Virus record (IMG/VR): IMGVR_UViG_3300046096_000628
Span: 62,001-126,000 of that record
Length of the DNA stretch: 64,000 nucleotides
Strand: one strand, 5' to 3'
Origin: a virus
A program made the translations under genes and the position numbers. The notes beneath the pieces were generated by a model that saw only the letters and a list, made by a program, of their open reading frames with translations, made no database searches and was not told where the DNA came from. Positions 7,830 to 14,035 of the stretch are shown in pieces; position 1 is the first letter of the stretch, and every line of letters begins with the position of its first letter.

Positions 7830-8039
7830 TTATCCTTTGATTCCAAATTCGATCATAATATCGTCAGCAATGTCTTCATAGTCATCTTCACTAACACCAG
7901 GGTTGCTACTGAAATAGCTGTACCCCTCCATCTCCCGCGTGTGCTTTGCAATCACTGCAACAATACGCTGGCGAACAGCAAACTCTTCTGGTGTCATCTG
8001 AGCACTTTCAGGGCACCCTGGGTTAAACCATCTTGCCAT
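7830..8039 (-). CDS. Hypothetical protein (69 aa)
   Basis: Begins MARWFNPGCPESAQMTPEEF after a strong ribosome-binding site (CAGGAGTGAG). Mostly helical and acidic at the C-terminus (SEDDYEDIADDIM). First gene after the sigma70-type promoter at 8071-8099. Function unknown. Confidence 0.6.
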   Translation of the reverse strand: MARWFNPGCPESAQMTPEEFAVRQRIVAVIAKHTREMEGYSYFSSNPGVSEDDYEDIADDIMIEFGIKG

Positions 8040-8070
8040 TTCTCACTCCTGTAATCGTGTTGGTGAGGTA

Positions 8071-8099
8071 ATTATATACCCCTTTTCTCGCAATGTCAA
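8071..8099 (-). promoter_or_regulatory. Sigma70-type early promoter
   Basis: Minus strand TTGACA (8094-8099), 17-nt spacer, TATAAT (8071-8076), with GGGG just ahead of the -10 region. Reads into the 7830-8039 gene. Confidence 0.75.
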
Positions 8100-8103
8100 C
8101 CTA

Positions 8104-8514
8104 TTAATTCTTGTACAAAATAGCTTGCTGAGGATACGTTTGACCGAGTTGAGTGGGAAGCAAAATTCGCTGACCGCTAACTTCATACTCAACGTACGTA
8201 TTGTGGACGTCTACAACGGTTGTTGTTTTACCACTTGAACGCGACTCCCGATGACCTTCAGCAACAAACCCGGCAAGTGTACCAACTACCTGTGTATTCG
8301 AATATACCTTTGGTTCTTGATTCGTCCACACATACGAAACACAATAAACAAACCCAAGGATAGCTGCAAGGATCAGTGTAATTCCGAACACACTCAATTC
8401 TTCCTCTTTCGCACGATATAGTGCAGATAACCAAACTAACACAGCAGGAATCGCTATCAAAAAGAAACCGAGGTGGTTAATTTGTTCTGTAGGGATCGGT
8501 GCAAAAGTATACAT
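8104..8514 (-). CDS. Membrane protein, DUF3592-like
   Basis: 136 residues. Two transmembrane segments (residues about 14-32 and 43-64) precede a soluble beta-rich tail containing VEYEVSGQRILLP, as in DUF3592-type proteins whose extracytoplasmic domain follows two helices. Preceded by the early promoter at 8547-8574. Role unknown; possibly modification of the host envelope. Confidence 0.55.
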   Translation of the reverse strand: MYTFAPIPTEQINHLGFFLIAIPAVLVWLSALYRAKEEELSVFGITLILAAILGFVYCVSYVWTNQEPKVYSNTQVVGTLAGFVAEGHRESRSSGKTTTVVDVHNTYVEYEVSGQRILLPTQLGQTYPQQAILYKN

Positions 8515-8546
8515 TTCTCGTGTCCTATTTGTTTGTCAATAGGATT

Positions 8547-8574
8547 ATTATACCCCACTAACTCAAAAGGTCAA
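8547..8574 (-). promoter_or_regulatory. Sigma70-type early promoter
   Basis: Minus strand TTGACC (8569-8574), 16-nt spacer ending GGGG, TATAAT (8547-8552). Drives the membrane protein gene at 8104-8514. Confidence 0.7.
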
Positions 8575-8861
8575 CGACGCATCTTTGCTGTATCAGTTGC
8601 TGCTTCTTTGCTAAAGACAGGCACAAGATTGCTTTTATGCATTGTTGCAATGCCTACGATAGCAGACCCGCTGTATTGTGGCGATGGTTTCAGTGCAGTC
8701 GAGCCACCTGGCGTGGATACACTCCGGTAAGTCTGCGTGACACGCACACCTGTACTGGTATCAACTGTTGTCCACGGCTTTATTCCAGACGGAACAGGCC
8801 CCTTTCCATAGCGCTGGACTTTTACTGGCTTGACTTTTGGTGTGTAGTCAATCTTTTTCAT
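8571..8861 (-). CDS. Hypothetical basic protein (96 aa)
   Basis: Starts MKKIDYTPKVKPVKVQRYGK; Lys/Pro-rich N-terminus, Ser/Thr-rich middle, ending TAKMRR. Its stop region overlaps the next early promoter. Low-complexity character suggests a disordered nucleic-acid- or protein-binding peptide, but nothing is recognised. Confidence 0.5.
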   Translation of the reverse strand: MKKIDYTPKVKPVKVQRYGKGPVPSGIKPWTTVDTSTGVRVTQTYRSVSTPGGSTALKPSPQYSGSAIVGIATMHKSNLVPVFSKEAATDTAKMRR

Positions 8862-8882
8862 GTAAACAATTCTAATAGCAAA

Positions 8883-9512
8883 TTACAGTAAAATATTATC
8901 AGTGCGGCTGGGGAACGGATCTCTGGATGGAGGGCGATACACAGGATTAAAATTAGATTGCAATTGATATCCTTTACGCGTCCAATTAGACAAGTAGAAG
9001 GTGTTGGGCGTAGTAGTGGAAGCTATGTCACCTAACCAGATGTGTTGCTTACCCATACCTTCCCAAGGGTTGATGGTGAAGCTATTTGCATCACTGCCAC
9101 CAGCATCTTTGTAATGTTGATACATTGTTAACAATACAGACCGTTTGAACGCTCGCACCTTACCAATGGCACCACCAGTTGCATTGGAGAATTCGTTACT
9201 AACAAATATCCAATAGTCTGCTGTTGATAGTTCGATGCCAGATGGACGATGTACGCCTGCACGATCCGCTTTGCTTTGGCGATACTCAACCTGTAGTAAC
9301 TTACGGAACTGGCATTTAACTTCGAAAGTCAACCCAGCATCCAAGTCTTTGAAGTCATATTCTGGGTGGTACCCATTACGTCCAATAGGTTGATCAATAT
9401 TTGTCATACCCAGCAGCCCAGCCAAGGCAGCCTCAACTTGATTACTATACCGATAGTGGGCAAGTGGATCTGCAGGATTTTCCGTATACAAGAGAGAGTG
9501 TTCGACAATCAT
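8883..9512 (-). CDS. Putative PD-(D/E)XK nuclease-like protein
   Basis: 209 residues. The stretch HPEYDFKDLDAGLTFEVKCQF (residues about 48-68, given here as two short parts: PEYDF and TFEVK) has the D...ExK arrangement of the restriction-endonuclease fold, with a preceding Glu-rich helix. Possibly a structure-specific or restriction-like endonuclease. The C-terminal half (GKQHIWLGD, WTRKGYQL) gives no further clue. Assignment rests on the motif alone. Confidence 0.5.
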   Translation of the reverse strand: MIVEHSLLYTENPADPLAHYRYSNQVEAALAGLLGMTNIDQPIGRNGYHPEYDFKDLDAGLTFEVKCQFRKLLQVEYRQSKADRAGVHRPSGIELSTADYWIFVSNEFSNATGGAIGKVRAFKRSVLLTMYQHYKDAGGSDANSFTINPWEGMGKQHIWLGDIASTTTPNTFYLSNWTRKGYQLQSNFNPVYRPPSRDPFPSRTDNILL

Positions 9513-9530
9513 ATTATGACAATAAACAAA

Positions 9531-10061
9531 TTAAAAACGCTGTGATGGATGGTCAGGACCTTGATACTGCTGACGGCTTCCACTTTGTTGTTGAGTATCA
9601 GGAGATACGGAAATTACGACAGGAATTGTGGGACCAGGTTGGTAATTCAATACAGTCGAACTGGTGTAACCTTGAAATGTGTATGTAACCCGATATCCCC
9701 TAATCCGCTCGGCAACGCTATCTGGCTCGCACTGCTGTTGGTACTGGTTGCTGGTCGTTGGCTGACCCGAACCCCACACTGCTCCAATTCCTGCACCTAG
9801 AGCAGTTGCGGCAAGTTTACCATCACCTTGACCAACTTGACTCCCAACTGCACCACCTACGATACCACCAAGAATCGACATTCCGGTATTATTCTGCGGT
9901 TGCGGCTGACCAGGTACTTGATAGCAACGACCAGGCTGGCGAATTTGCTCCATCATTGGTTGAACATTCATAACCTGTGCAACATCGCGAGTGACGATCT
10001 GTTGAGCAAGTGCTGATGTAGCTAACACACTAACAACTAAGGCGGTGGCAATTCGTTTCAT
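9531..10061 (-). CDS. Exported glycine-zipper protein (17-kDa surface-antigen-like)
   Basis: 176 residues with a signal peptide (MKRIATALVVSVLATSALA) and a glycine zipper, GGIVGGAVGSQVGQGDG followed by ALGAGIGAVWG (residues about 66-98). This resembles glycine-zipper 2TM outer-membrane proteins of proteobacteria. It is probably acquired from a host. It may insert into the envelope and affect superinfection or lysis; that is inference. Driven by the promoter at 10092-10120. Confidence 0.7.
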   Translation of the reverse strand: MKRIATALVVSVLATSALAQQIVTRDVAQVMNVQPMMEQIRQPGRCYQVPGQPQPQNNTGMSILGGIVGGAVGSQVGQGDGKLAATALGAGIGAVWGSGQPTTSNQYQQQCEPDSVAERIRGYRVTYTFQGYTSSTVLNYQPGPTIPVVISVSPDTQQQSGSRQQYQGPDHPSQRF

Positions 10062-10091
10062 TCAAACTCCAGTTTGTAAAGTAATGTGGTA

Positions 10092-10120
10092 ATTGTAACC
10101 CCATTTTAACATAAAGACAA
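10092..10120 (-). promoter_or_regulatory. Sigma70-type early promoter
   Basis: Minus strand TTGTCT (10115-10120), 17-nt spacer ending GGGGT, TACAAT (10092-10097), upstream of the glycine-zipper gene. Confidence 0.6.
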
Positions 10121-10133
10121 CAGTAAGCATACG

Positions 10134-10158
10134 AAAAAAGCCCACAAAGGGCTTTTTC
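10134..10158. terminator. Bidirectional intrinsic terminator
   Basis: AAAAAAGCCC ... GGGCTTTTT with a 5-nt loop; U-tracts in both directions. It ends the HTH gene on the minus strand. Confidence 0.85.
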
Positions 10159-10175
10159 ACGTCGCACAGATGTTG

Positions 10176-10484
10176 TTAGTTAGATCGAGTGGGAATGCCA
10201 AGTGCAGCCATGCGACGAGCAACGGTAGAGGGGGATACTCCCACGCGTGCACTAATTTGTCGAAGAGATTCATTGCGTGCCCAATAGGCGGTTACCAATT
10301 TAGGTGCAGATAACTGTTCACTCGGGCGACCCGGTGCTTGCACCGATTTACCAGCAGATTTTAGTACACGAATTACAGTAGATCCTGAAATTCCAAGCAT
10401 TTTACCGGTGATTTCACGAGAGCCAGTTACTCGATAAACAGCGTTGATTGCATTAATAGCAATAGATGATTTAGAAATAGACAT
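10176..10484 (-). CDS. Double helix-turn-helix DNA-binding protein
   Basis: 102 residues from the ATG at 10484 (AAAGGAAACTCA before it). Two HTH-like units: TGKMLGISGSTVIRVLKSAGK (residues about 27-47) and LRQISARVGVSPSTVARRM (about 74-92), the latter of resolvase/transposase HTH type. No catalytic domain, so a stand-alone regulator is likely. It is a monocistronic unit ending at the terminator at 10134. Confidence 0.7.
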   Translation of the reverse strand: MSISKSSIAINAINAVYRVTGSREITGKMLGISGSTVIRVLKSAGKSVQAPGRPSEQLSAPKLVTAYWARNESLRQISARVGVSPSTVARRMAALGIPTRSN

Positions 10485-10578
10485 TGAGTTTCCTTTGAAG
10501 ATAAATGTAGAAATGCAGATGCAAGTCATACTGCAAGGTTGACTATCACACATTCGATAAATGTGCTCAACCGCAGTT

Positions 10579-11085
10579 TTACGCAGTTAATGCGAATGCT
10601 GCAAACTGAGCAGGAGACAAAGCTGCTAGTTTATCGAGTACCAATGCTTTACCTAATTTCTTGACCAGAGCTGTAATTTCTTGATATGAAAACGCACCAT
10701 TCTGATACGCTTCCAATGCGGTTTCGTATTGGCGCACACGTCCCCATTTTTCCACACGTTGCGGCGCTTCTCGTTTAGCGCGAGTGAATGCTGTTGTGGG
10801 AAACATAGTAGGACCGGTGATTGAGCGAAGGTCTGTTGCACGCAAATCATTGCGAGTACACCACGCATCAAACTCATCACCAAACTCGTCAACAATTTCA
10901 CACACAATCGAATCAATATCATGCTTGTTATCAACGAGCAACCTGTAGTCACCTCGATTGGTGTCTTCTGCATCTGTGCGCTGCGTACCTGCGAGGAAGC
11001 TGGATTTTACATCAGTAGTAGCTGCATAACCGTAATACACTTGGACAGTGTGTGCACCAGAAACGCGATACAGGAATGTAGTCAT
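10579..11085 (-). CDS. Hypothetical protein (168 aa)
   Basis: Start at 11085 (MTTFLYRVSGAHTVQVYYGY). The opening strand pattern FLYRV...VYYGYA is faintly reminiscent of GIY-YIG nucleases, but the catalytic Arg/Glu context is not evident, so I do not assign it. The C-terminus is helical and Ala-rich. The start codon immediately follows a hairpin plus T5 run (see 11086-11116). Confidence 0.55.
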   Translation of the reverse strand: MTTFLYRVSGAHTVQVYYGYAATTDVKSSFLAGTQRTDAEDTNRGDYRLLVDNKHDIDSIVCEIVDEFGDEFDAWCTRNDLRATDLRSITGPTMFPTTAFTRAKREAPQRVEKWGRVRQYETALEAYQNGAFSYQEITALVKKLGKALVLDKLAALSPAQFAAFALTA

Positions 11086-11116
11086 AAAAAGGACCCTTCT
11101 CAATTAAGATAGGGTC
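11086..11116 (-). terminator. Hairpin/terminator abutting a start codon
   Basis: Minus strand GACCCT (11111-11116), 13-nt loop, AGGGTC (11092-11097), C, then TTTTT directly before the ATG at 11085. It would terminate readthrough from the late gene at 11150-12262. The SD-like AAGGGTC is in the 3' arm. Confidence 0.6.
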
Positions 11117-11145
11117 ATTTTATACAAACACGAAACAAAAGTCAA
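11117..11145 (-). promoter_or_regulatory. Sigma70-type early promoter
   Basis: Minus strand TTGACT (11140-11145), 17-nt spacer, TAAAAT (11117-11122). The start point would fall near 11110, inside the loop of the hairpin at 11086-11116. Confidence 0.55.
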
Positions 11146-11149
11146 CAGG

Positions 11150-12262
11150 TTAACTAGTTTGTTGAACAACAACTGTAATTTTGTAAGTAATTTTCCAAGA
11201 ACGTGATGCATCCTTTTGAAGTGGTGAGAATACTAAATGAGTAAGCATTCGTTCACGCTCGTTCTGTGGGTAGGTAGGATTATCTTCTTCACCCTGTGGT
11301 TGGCCAGTGACCGAGGAACTAAGACCAAGGTATGCGGTAGCACCTGCTGGTACAGATGTAGATAGCCCAAGGTGGTTGAACAACCAGGGACGCCCATTAG
11401 TCAGTCCAGTTCCATTAGACATATCGCTAATTGCAACAGATGATCCAGTTCCAGCAATTATCGAACGCAATCTTAAATTACCAAGCGTGTTCACACCAGG
11501 TTGAGTGACTTGAGCAACAACACCAAGTTGCAATGCATCTATTGCTTGTTTTAAATCTGTATATGTTACCACCCCACCTGTGCCTGTACCAATTGGAGTG
11601 ACGCTAGCACTCTTGAATGTTCCATCAACTGTCAAGTCAAATTGATACGTCAGCCCAGATACCAAAAACGTATTATCAAGATATGTTTTACCAGCAACTA
11701 ATACAACATCTTGGTATCCTTGTGTTGCAACAGGTGGAAGACCTGCAGTGAATAATCCCAATTCATCAAACGTATATACCCCATTCGTCGAGCTAATCAA
11801 ACTATTCGACAACTGGGCAGTGGGTTCCTGACTGTTGATAACACAAGTAACAATAACCTGACTCTCACCTGTTGGTAGTTTGACACTGCGTACGCCCGCA
11901 ATGCCCAATCCATCACCGCCTGGGAATGCGCCAACACCTTGACCAAGCTGAGATGAACCCTCATCAACAACCTCATTATAAGTCTCGTTGTATAGCCGAC
12001 TCTGCCAGCCTGCTAGATCTGGTGATACCCCATCATTTGGGCGGCGGAATGATGTAGCACCTGTTGCATCAATATACGTTCCACCGTTACCCAATGCAAG
12101 TTTAAATATGGTACTATTGAGCTCACCAGCAAGAGCACGGGCGATAATACGAGAGAGATTTTGTGGATGAACGCTGTTTTGCTTTGATAGAATAACTTGT
12201 CCCAAATCATCCTCAATCATCACATCACCTCGGACGCCAATATTAAATAACTCATTGCTCAT
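11150..12262 (-). CDS. Putative virion structural protein
   Basis: 370 residues, rich in Gly/Ser/Thr and beta-strand patterns (GVRGDVMIEDDLGQVILSK; TDLKQAIDALQLG), ending in ITYKITVVVQQ. It has no catalytic motif and is preceded by a late-type promoter at 12286-12293. Composition and late control suggest a tail, baseplate or decoration component. The exact role is not recognised. Confidence 0.6.
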   Translation of the reverse strand: MSNELFNIGVRGDVMIEDDLGQVILSKQNSVHPQNLSRIIARALAGELNSTIFKLALGNGGTYIDATGATSFRRPNDGVSPDLAGWQSRLYNETYNEVVDEGSSQLGQGVGAFPGGDGLGIAGVRSVKLPTGESQVIVTCVINSQEPTAQLSNSLISSTNGVYTFDELGLFTAGLPPVATQGYQDVVLVAGKTYLDNTFLVSGLTYQFDLTVDGTFKSASVTPIGTGTGGVVTYTDLKQAIDALQLGVVAQVTQPGVNTLGNLRLRSIIAGTGSSVAISDMSNGTGLTNGRPWLFNHLGLSTSVPAGATAYLGLSSSVTGQPQGEEDNPTYPQNERERMLTHLVFSPLQKDASRSWKITYKITVVVQQTS

Positions 12263-12285
12263 ATTTTTCCTTGTCTAGTAGAGTT

Positions 12286-12293
12286 TATTTATG
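12286..12293 (-). promoter_or_regulatory. Putative late promoter (CATAAATA)
   Basis: T4-type late -10 about 24 nt before the ATG of the structural gene at 11150-12262. Confidence 0.6.
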
Positions 12294-12312
12294 CGATATT
12301 TTACGGACCAAC

Positions 12313-12338
12313 AAAAAAGCCACCGCAACGGGTGGCTT
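12313..12338 (-). terminator. Intrinsic terminator
   Basis: Minus strand AAGCCACC, CGTTGC loop region, GGTGGCTTTTTT. It ends the gene at 12359-12748. Confidence 0.85.
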
Positions 12339-12358
12339 ATACTCACAGCAGATTAGGA

Positions 12359-12748
12359 TTAACCAGCTTGTTGAGCCATCGGAGCAGGAGCAGCAGCAGA
12401 GCCGCCAATTTGACCTGTGCGCGGTGTCAAGATTTGGAATGTTGGAGTCAACACTTTCACGAGTTGTTGGAAGTATGTAAGAGCATTGACGCCATTACCA
12501 AGTGTAGTCTGCGAGCACAGCTCAAACAATGGGAACTGGCCTGCATTGCGGTTGCTAATAATGTTAAAGAAACGCTGGCGATCAATGCGATCGAGGGCGG
12601 TTAGTGGAAAGAAGTGGACGTTGCCGTTATTATCAACGGTCATAATAGCAACTTCAGTCCAGACGCCTTTACCAGAAAGGTCGATCCAACCAGTGTGTGG
12701 AAACTTACCAGGACGGATTTCGATAGGGGTTGCGTTATACTTAATCAT
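12359..12748 (-). CDS. Hypothetical late protein (129 aa)
   Basis: Begins MIKYNATPIEIRPGKFPHTG; a beta-rich N-terminal half (GVWTEVAIMTVDNNGNVHFF), helical middle, and an Ala/Pro-rich tail (GGSAAAPAPMAQQAG). It has its own late promoter (12788-12794) and terminator (12313-12338), so it is expressed as a single unit, which suggests high late expression. Possibly a small virion protein. Confidence 0.55.
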   Translation of the reverse strand: MIKYNATPIEIRPGKFPHTGWIDLSGKGVWTEVAIMTVDNNGNVHFFPLTALDRIDRQRFFNIISNRNAGQFPLFELCSQTTLGNGVNALTYFQQLVKVLTPTFQILTPRTGQIGGSAAAPAPMAQQAG

Positions 12749-12787
12749 GTGAAAAACCTTTGTGCAGCAGTCTGCAGTGTTCGGTGT

Positions 12788-12794
12788 TATTTAG
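12788..12794 (-). promoter_or_regulatory. Putative late promoter (CTAAATA)
   Basis: Late-type -10 element about 40 nt before the ATG at 12748. Confidence 0.45.
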
Positions 12795-12824
12795 ACTGCA
12801 AAAAATGCGGGTATTTTAGGGAAC

Positions 12825-12848
12825 AAAAAAGGGCCCTTGCGGGCCCTA
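12825..12848 (-). terminator. Intrinsic terminator of the tmRNA gene
   Basis: Minus strand GGGCCC, GCAA loop, GGGCCC, TTTTTT (stem arms 12841-12846 and 12831-12836). It follows the tmRNA coding piece. Confidence 0.9.
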
Positions 12849-12869
12849 ATTTAGCGGTTATTGGGAGAT

Positions 12870-12886
12870 AAGGTCACCGTGACCTC
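12870..12886 (-). other. tmRNA hairpin after the tag
   Basis: Near-perfect inverted repeat AAGGTCAC/GTGACCTC directly after the tandem stops, in the position of the helix that follows the tag reading frame in tmRNAs. Confidence 0.6.
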
Positions 12887-12890
12887 ATCA

Positions 12891-12935
12891 TCACGCTACC
12901 AAAAGGAAGCGATCAGAGTTCGAAGCGTTAGCTGC
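12891..12935 (-). CDS. tmRNA proteolysis tag reading frame
   Basis: From the resume codon GCA (12933-12935) or GCT (12930-12932): AANASNSDRFLLVA, then TGA TGA TGA. The hydrophobic LLVA end matches ClpXP-type degrons (LAA/LVA), and SDRFLLVA resembles betaproteobacterial tags ending ERFALAA. The upstream CTAAAC fits the purine/uridine-rich element before a resume codon. The three tandem stops are unusual and suggest selection for tight termination. Confidence 0.8.
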   Translation of the reverse strand, partial: AANASNSDRFLLVA

Positions 12936-13022
12936 GTTTAGTTTTTCGCTGGTTTTACGAGGACTGCATCTCGATTCCTAATCGTATCTACTCATTGCGC
13001 AGGCAATCTCCACGTCGGGCCC

Positions 13023-13084
13023 ATCAAAAACAGTCTTGTATACGAATGCACTATGGACTTACAACATATGACCCAAACTGTTTA
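13023..13084 (-). other. tmRNA intervening segment
   Basis: 62 nt between the CCA end of the acceptor piece and the 5' end of the coding piece, expected to be removed on maturation. Its ends pair: AAACAGT (13077-13083) with ACTGTTT (13028-13034), which would stack on the acceptor stem. Confidence 0.7.
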
Positions 13085-13136
13085 TGGTGGACCCGGGGGT
13101 TTCGAAACCCCTTCTTGCACACCTTTTGATACAACT
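13085..13136 (-). ncRNA. tmRNA acceptor piece (T-arm and CCA)
   Basis: Contains the P2 strand GTATC (13128-13132), GCAA (13115-13118), the T-arm GGGGT-TTCGAA-ACCCC (13096-13111; loop one base short), the acceptor strand CGGGTCC, A73 and CCA. Its 5' boundary abuts or overlaps the stop codon of the GIY-YIG gene (13137). Confidence 0.75.
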
Positions 13137-13757
13137 TCAAACAGAATTTTTTACGACCCGTCCTTTGCGCCAACCTTCTGGCACAGTCGAGTCTTTACTA
13201 ATCTTTATATTATTTATACCATTTGTTATCCACATCGTTCCATATTGAGAATTTTTAGATCCTTGAGCGTGAGCTGATGCTTGAAAACTGGCAATTCTAT
13301 TAGCTCTAGCTTCTGTTGTCAATGCGGCCACTCGACCCAATGCTTGTATTTCAGGGTTGGTAAATAATGATACATAACTAGCACTATAAATCCACATACT
13401 TCGCTGTTTTTGAGCAGCAATTGCCGCTTTACCGCCTCGTACACGCGATTCCACTGTGGTTGGCATGCTGTTAATATAATCAAAACCACCTGTACCACCG
13501 CGGCGCAAGTTATACACATCATCGCGGGCCAAAAACTGCTCATTTACAACTTCTGCTTCTCGAGCAAACATCTGCTCTGCATCTTCAAATTTTTCTAATA
13601 TAGTTTTGGTAAAATTTTCAAGACTATATTTTGCAATGGCTGCCTTGATAACCTTTCCGCTTCCCATGTAACCATCATCAATATCAGCGGTTTTGTGGAC
13701 ACCCACATATATTTTACCATTGACTAGGTTCTTAATCTCATACAAGTAATAGTGCAT
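13137..13757 (-). CDS. GIY-YIG homing endonuclease (Seg-like)
   Basis: 206 residues. The N-terminal catalytic module MHYYLYEIKNLVNGKIYVGVHK carries the YxI...YVG signature; DDGYMGSGKVI and the EAEVVNEQFL helix supply the conserved Glu region. The C-terminal segment MWITNGINNIKI...VPEGWRKGR is the typical DNA-binding tail of Seg-type enzymes. It has a strong SD (AGGAGG), a perfect late promoter TATAAATA at 13774-13781, and lies directly 5' of the permuted tmRNA, so the tmRNA or its flank may be the homing target. Confidence 0.85.
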   Translation of the reverse strand: MHYYLYEIKNLVNGKIYVGVHKTADIDDGYMGSGKVIKAAIAKYSLENFTKTILEKFEDAEQMFAREAEVVNEQFLARDDVYNLRRGGTGGFDYINSMPTTVESRVRGGKAAIAAQKQRSMWIYSASYVSLFTNPEIQALGRVAALTTEARANRIASFQASAHAQGSKNSQYGTMWITNGINNIKISKDSTVPEGWRKGRVVKNSV

Positions 13758-13773
13758 ATCTGCCTCCTACTTG

Positions 13774-13781
13774 TATTTATA
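13774..13781 (-). promoter_or_regulatory. Late promoter (TATAAATA, perfect)
   Basis: Exact T4 late consensus about 17 nt before the ATG of the GIY-YIG gene at 13757. Transcription would continue into the tmRNA. Confidence 0.7.
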
Positions 13782-13790
13782 AGAAAATGT

Positions 13791-13858
13791 GAGGCGGGCG
13801 GATTTGAACCCCCTTGTTGCCAGCTTTACTGAAATGAAACGTGCAAGATAACTCTTGC
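13791..13858 (-). other. tRNA T-arm-like remnant with upstream hairpin
   Basis: Minus strand: a 6-bp hairpin GCAAGA-GTTA-TCTTGC (13843-13858), then a T-arm-like GGGGG-TTCAAAT-CCGCC (13798-13814) followed by CGCCTCA. No matching 5' acceptor strand is found within 150 nt, so a complete tRNA cannot be drawn. It may be a tRNA remnant or part of an older tmRNA/tRNA locus split by the endonuclease. Confidence 0.35.
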
Positions 13859-13870
13859 TACAACCATTCT

Positions 13871-14035
13871 TTAATTATTTATGCTTTCGTCTTTGTTCTC
13901 AACATCAACTAACCATTTGGGAATGTATGGGCAGTAAAACATACCAGTTACATTCCCATCTACATCGAGCGTGGCGATTGGTTTACAATCCTCAATCTCG
14001 TAGTACGTACCTCTATCAATCAATCCGGTAGCCAT
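13871..14035 (-). CDS. Hypothetical protein (54 aa)
   Basis: ATG at 14035 overlaps the 3' end of the P-loop kinase gene by 16 nt; stop TAA at 13871-13873. The product starts MATGLIDRGTYYEIEDCKPI and contains TLDVDGNVTGMFYC, with two Cys and several Tyr. No family recognised. Confidence 0.55.
   Translation of the reverse strand: MATGLIDRGTYYEIEDCKPIATLDVDGNVTGMFYCPYIPKWLVDVENKDESINN

Larger units (their letters stand above)
12850..13136 (-). ncRNA. ssrA: Circularly permuted (two-piece) tmRNA
   Basis: Read on the minus strand, an acceptor piece (13136 to 13085) with T-arm and CCA comes first, then an intervening segment (13084 to 13023), then a coding piece starting at 13022. The 5' strand GGGCCCG (13016-13022) pairs with CGGGTCC (13089-13095), giving a 7-bp acceptor stem with G3.U70, the alanyl-tRNA synthetase identity pair, then A73 and encoded CCA (13085-13087). 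The intervening segment closes with a 7-bp stem (AAACAGT/ACTGTTT) adjoining the acceptor stem. P2-like pairings TTGC/GCAA and GATAC/GTATC link the pieces. The tag is at 12891-12935. This is the permuted order known from alphaproteobacteria, some cyanobacteria and some betaproteobacteria. The product rescues stalled ribosomes with host SmpB. Outer ends are approximate. Confidence 0.85.

Noticed and set aside
10579-11085. GIY-YIG nuclease assignment for the 168-residue protein
   Set aside because: Only the YxV...YYGY strand pattern is suggestive; the conserved Arg and Glu environment is not identifiable.
13083-13112. The near-palindrome GGGGTTTCGAAACCCC read as a terminator or restriction-type palindrome
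   Set aside because: It is not followed by a U-tract on either strand, and it fits the T-arm of the tmRNA acceptor piece with a matching acceptor stem and CCA.
13791-13866. A complete tRNA gene on the minus strand
   Set aside because: The T-arm is good, but no 5' acceptor strand matching CGCCTCA or CCGCCTC exists upstream, and D- and anticodon arms cannot be formed; kept only as a remnant.
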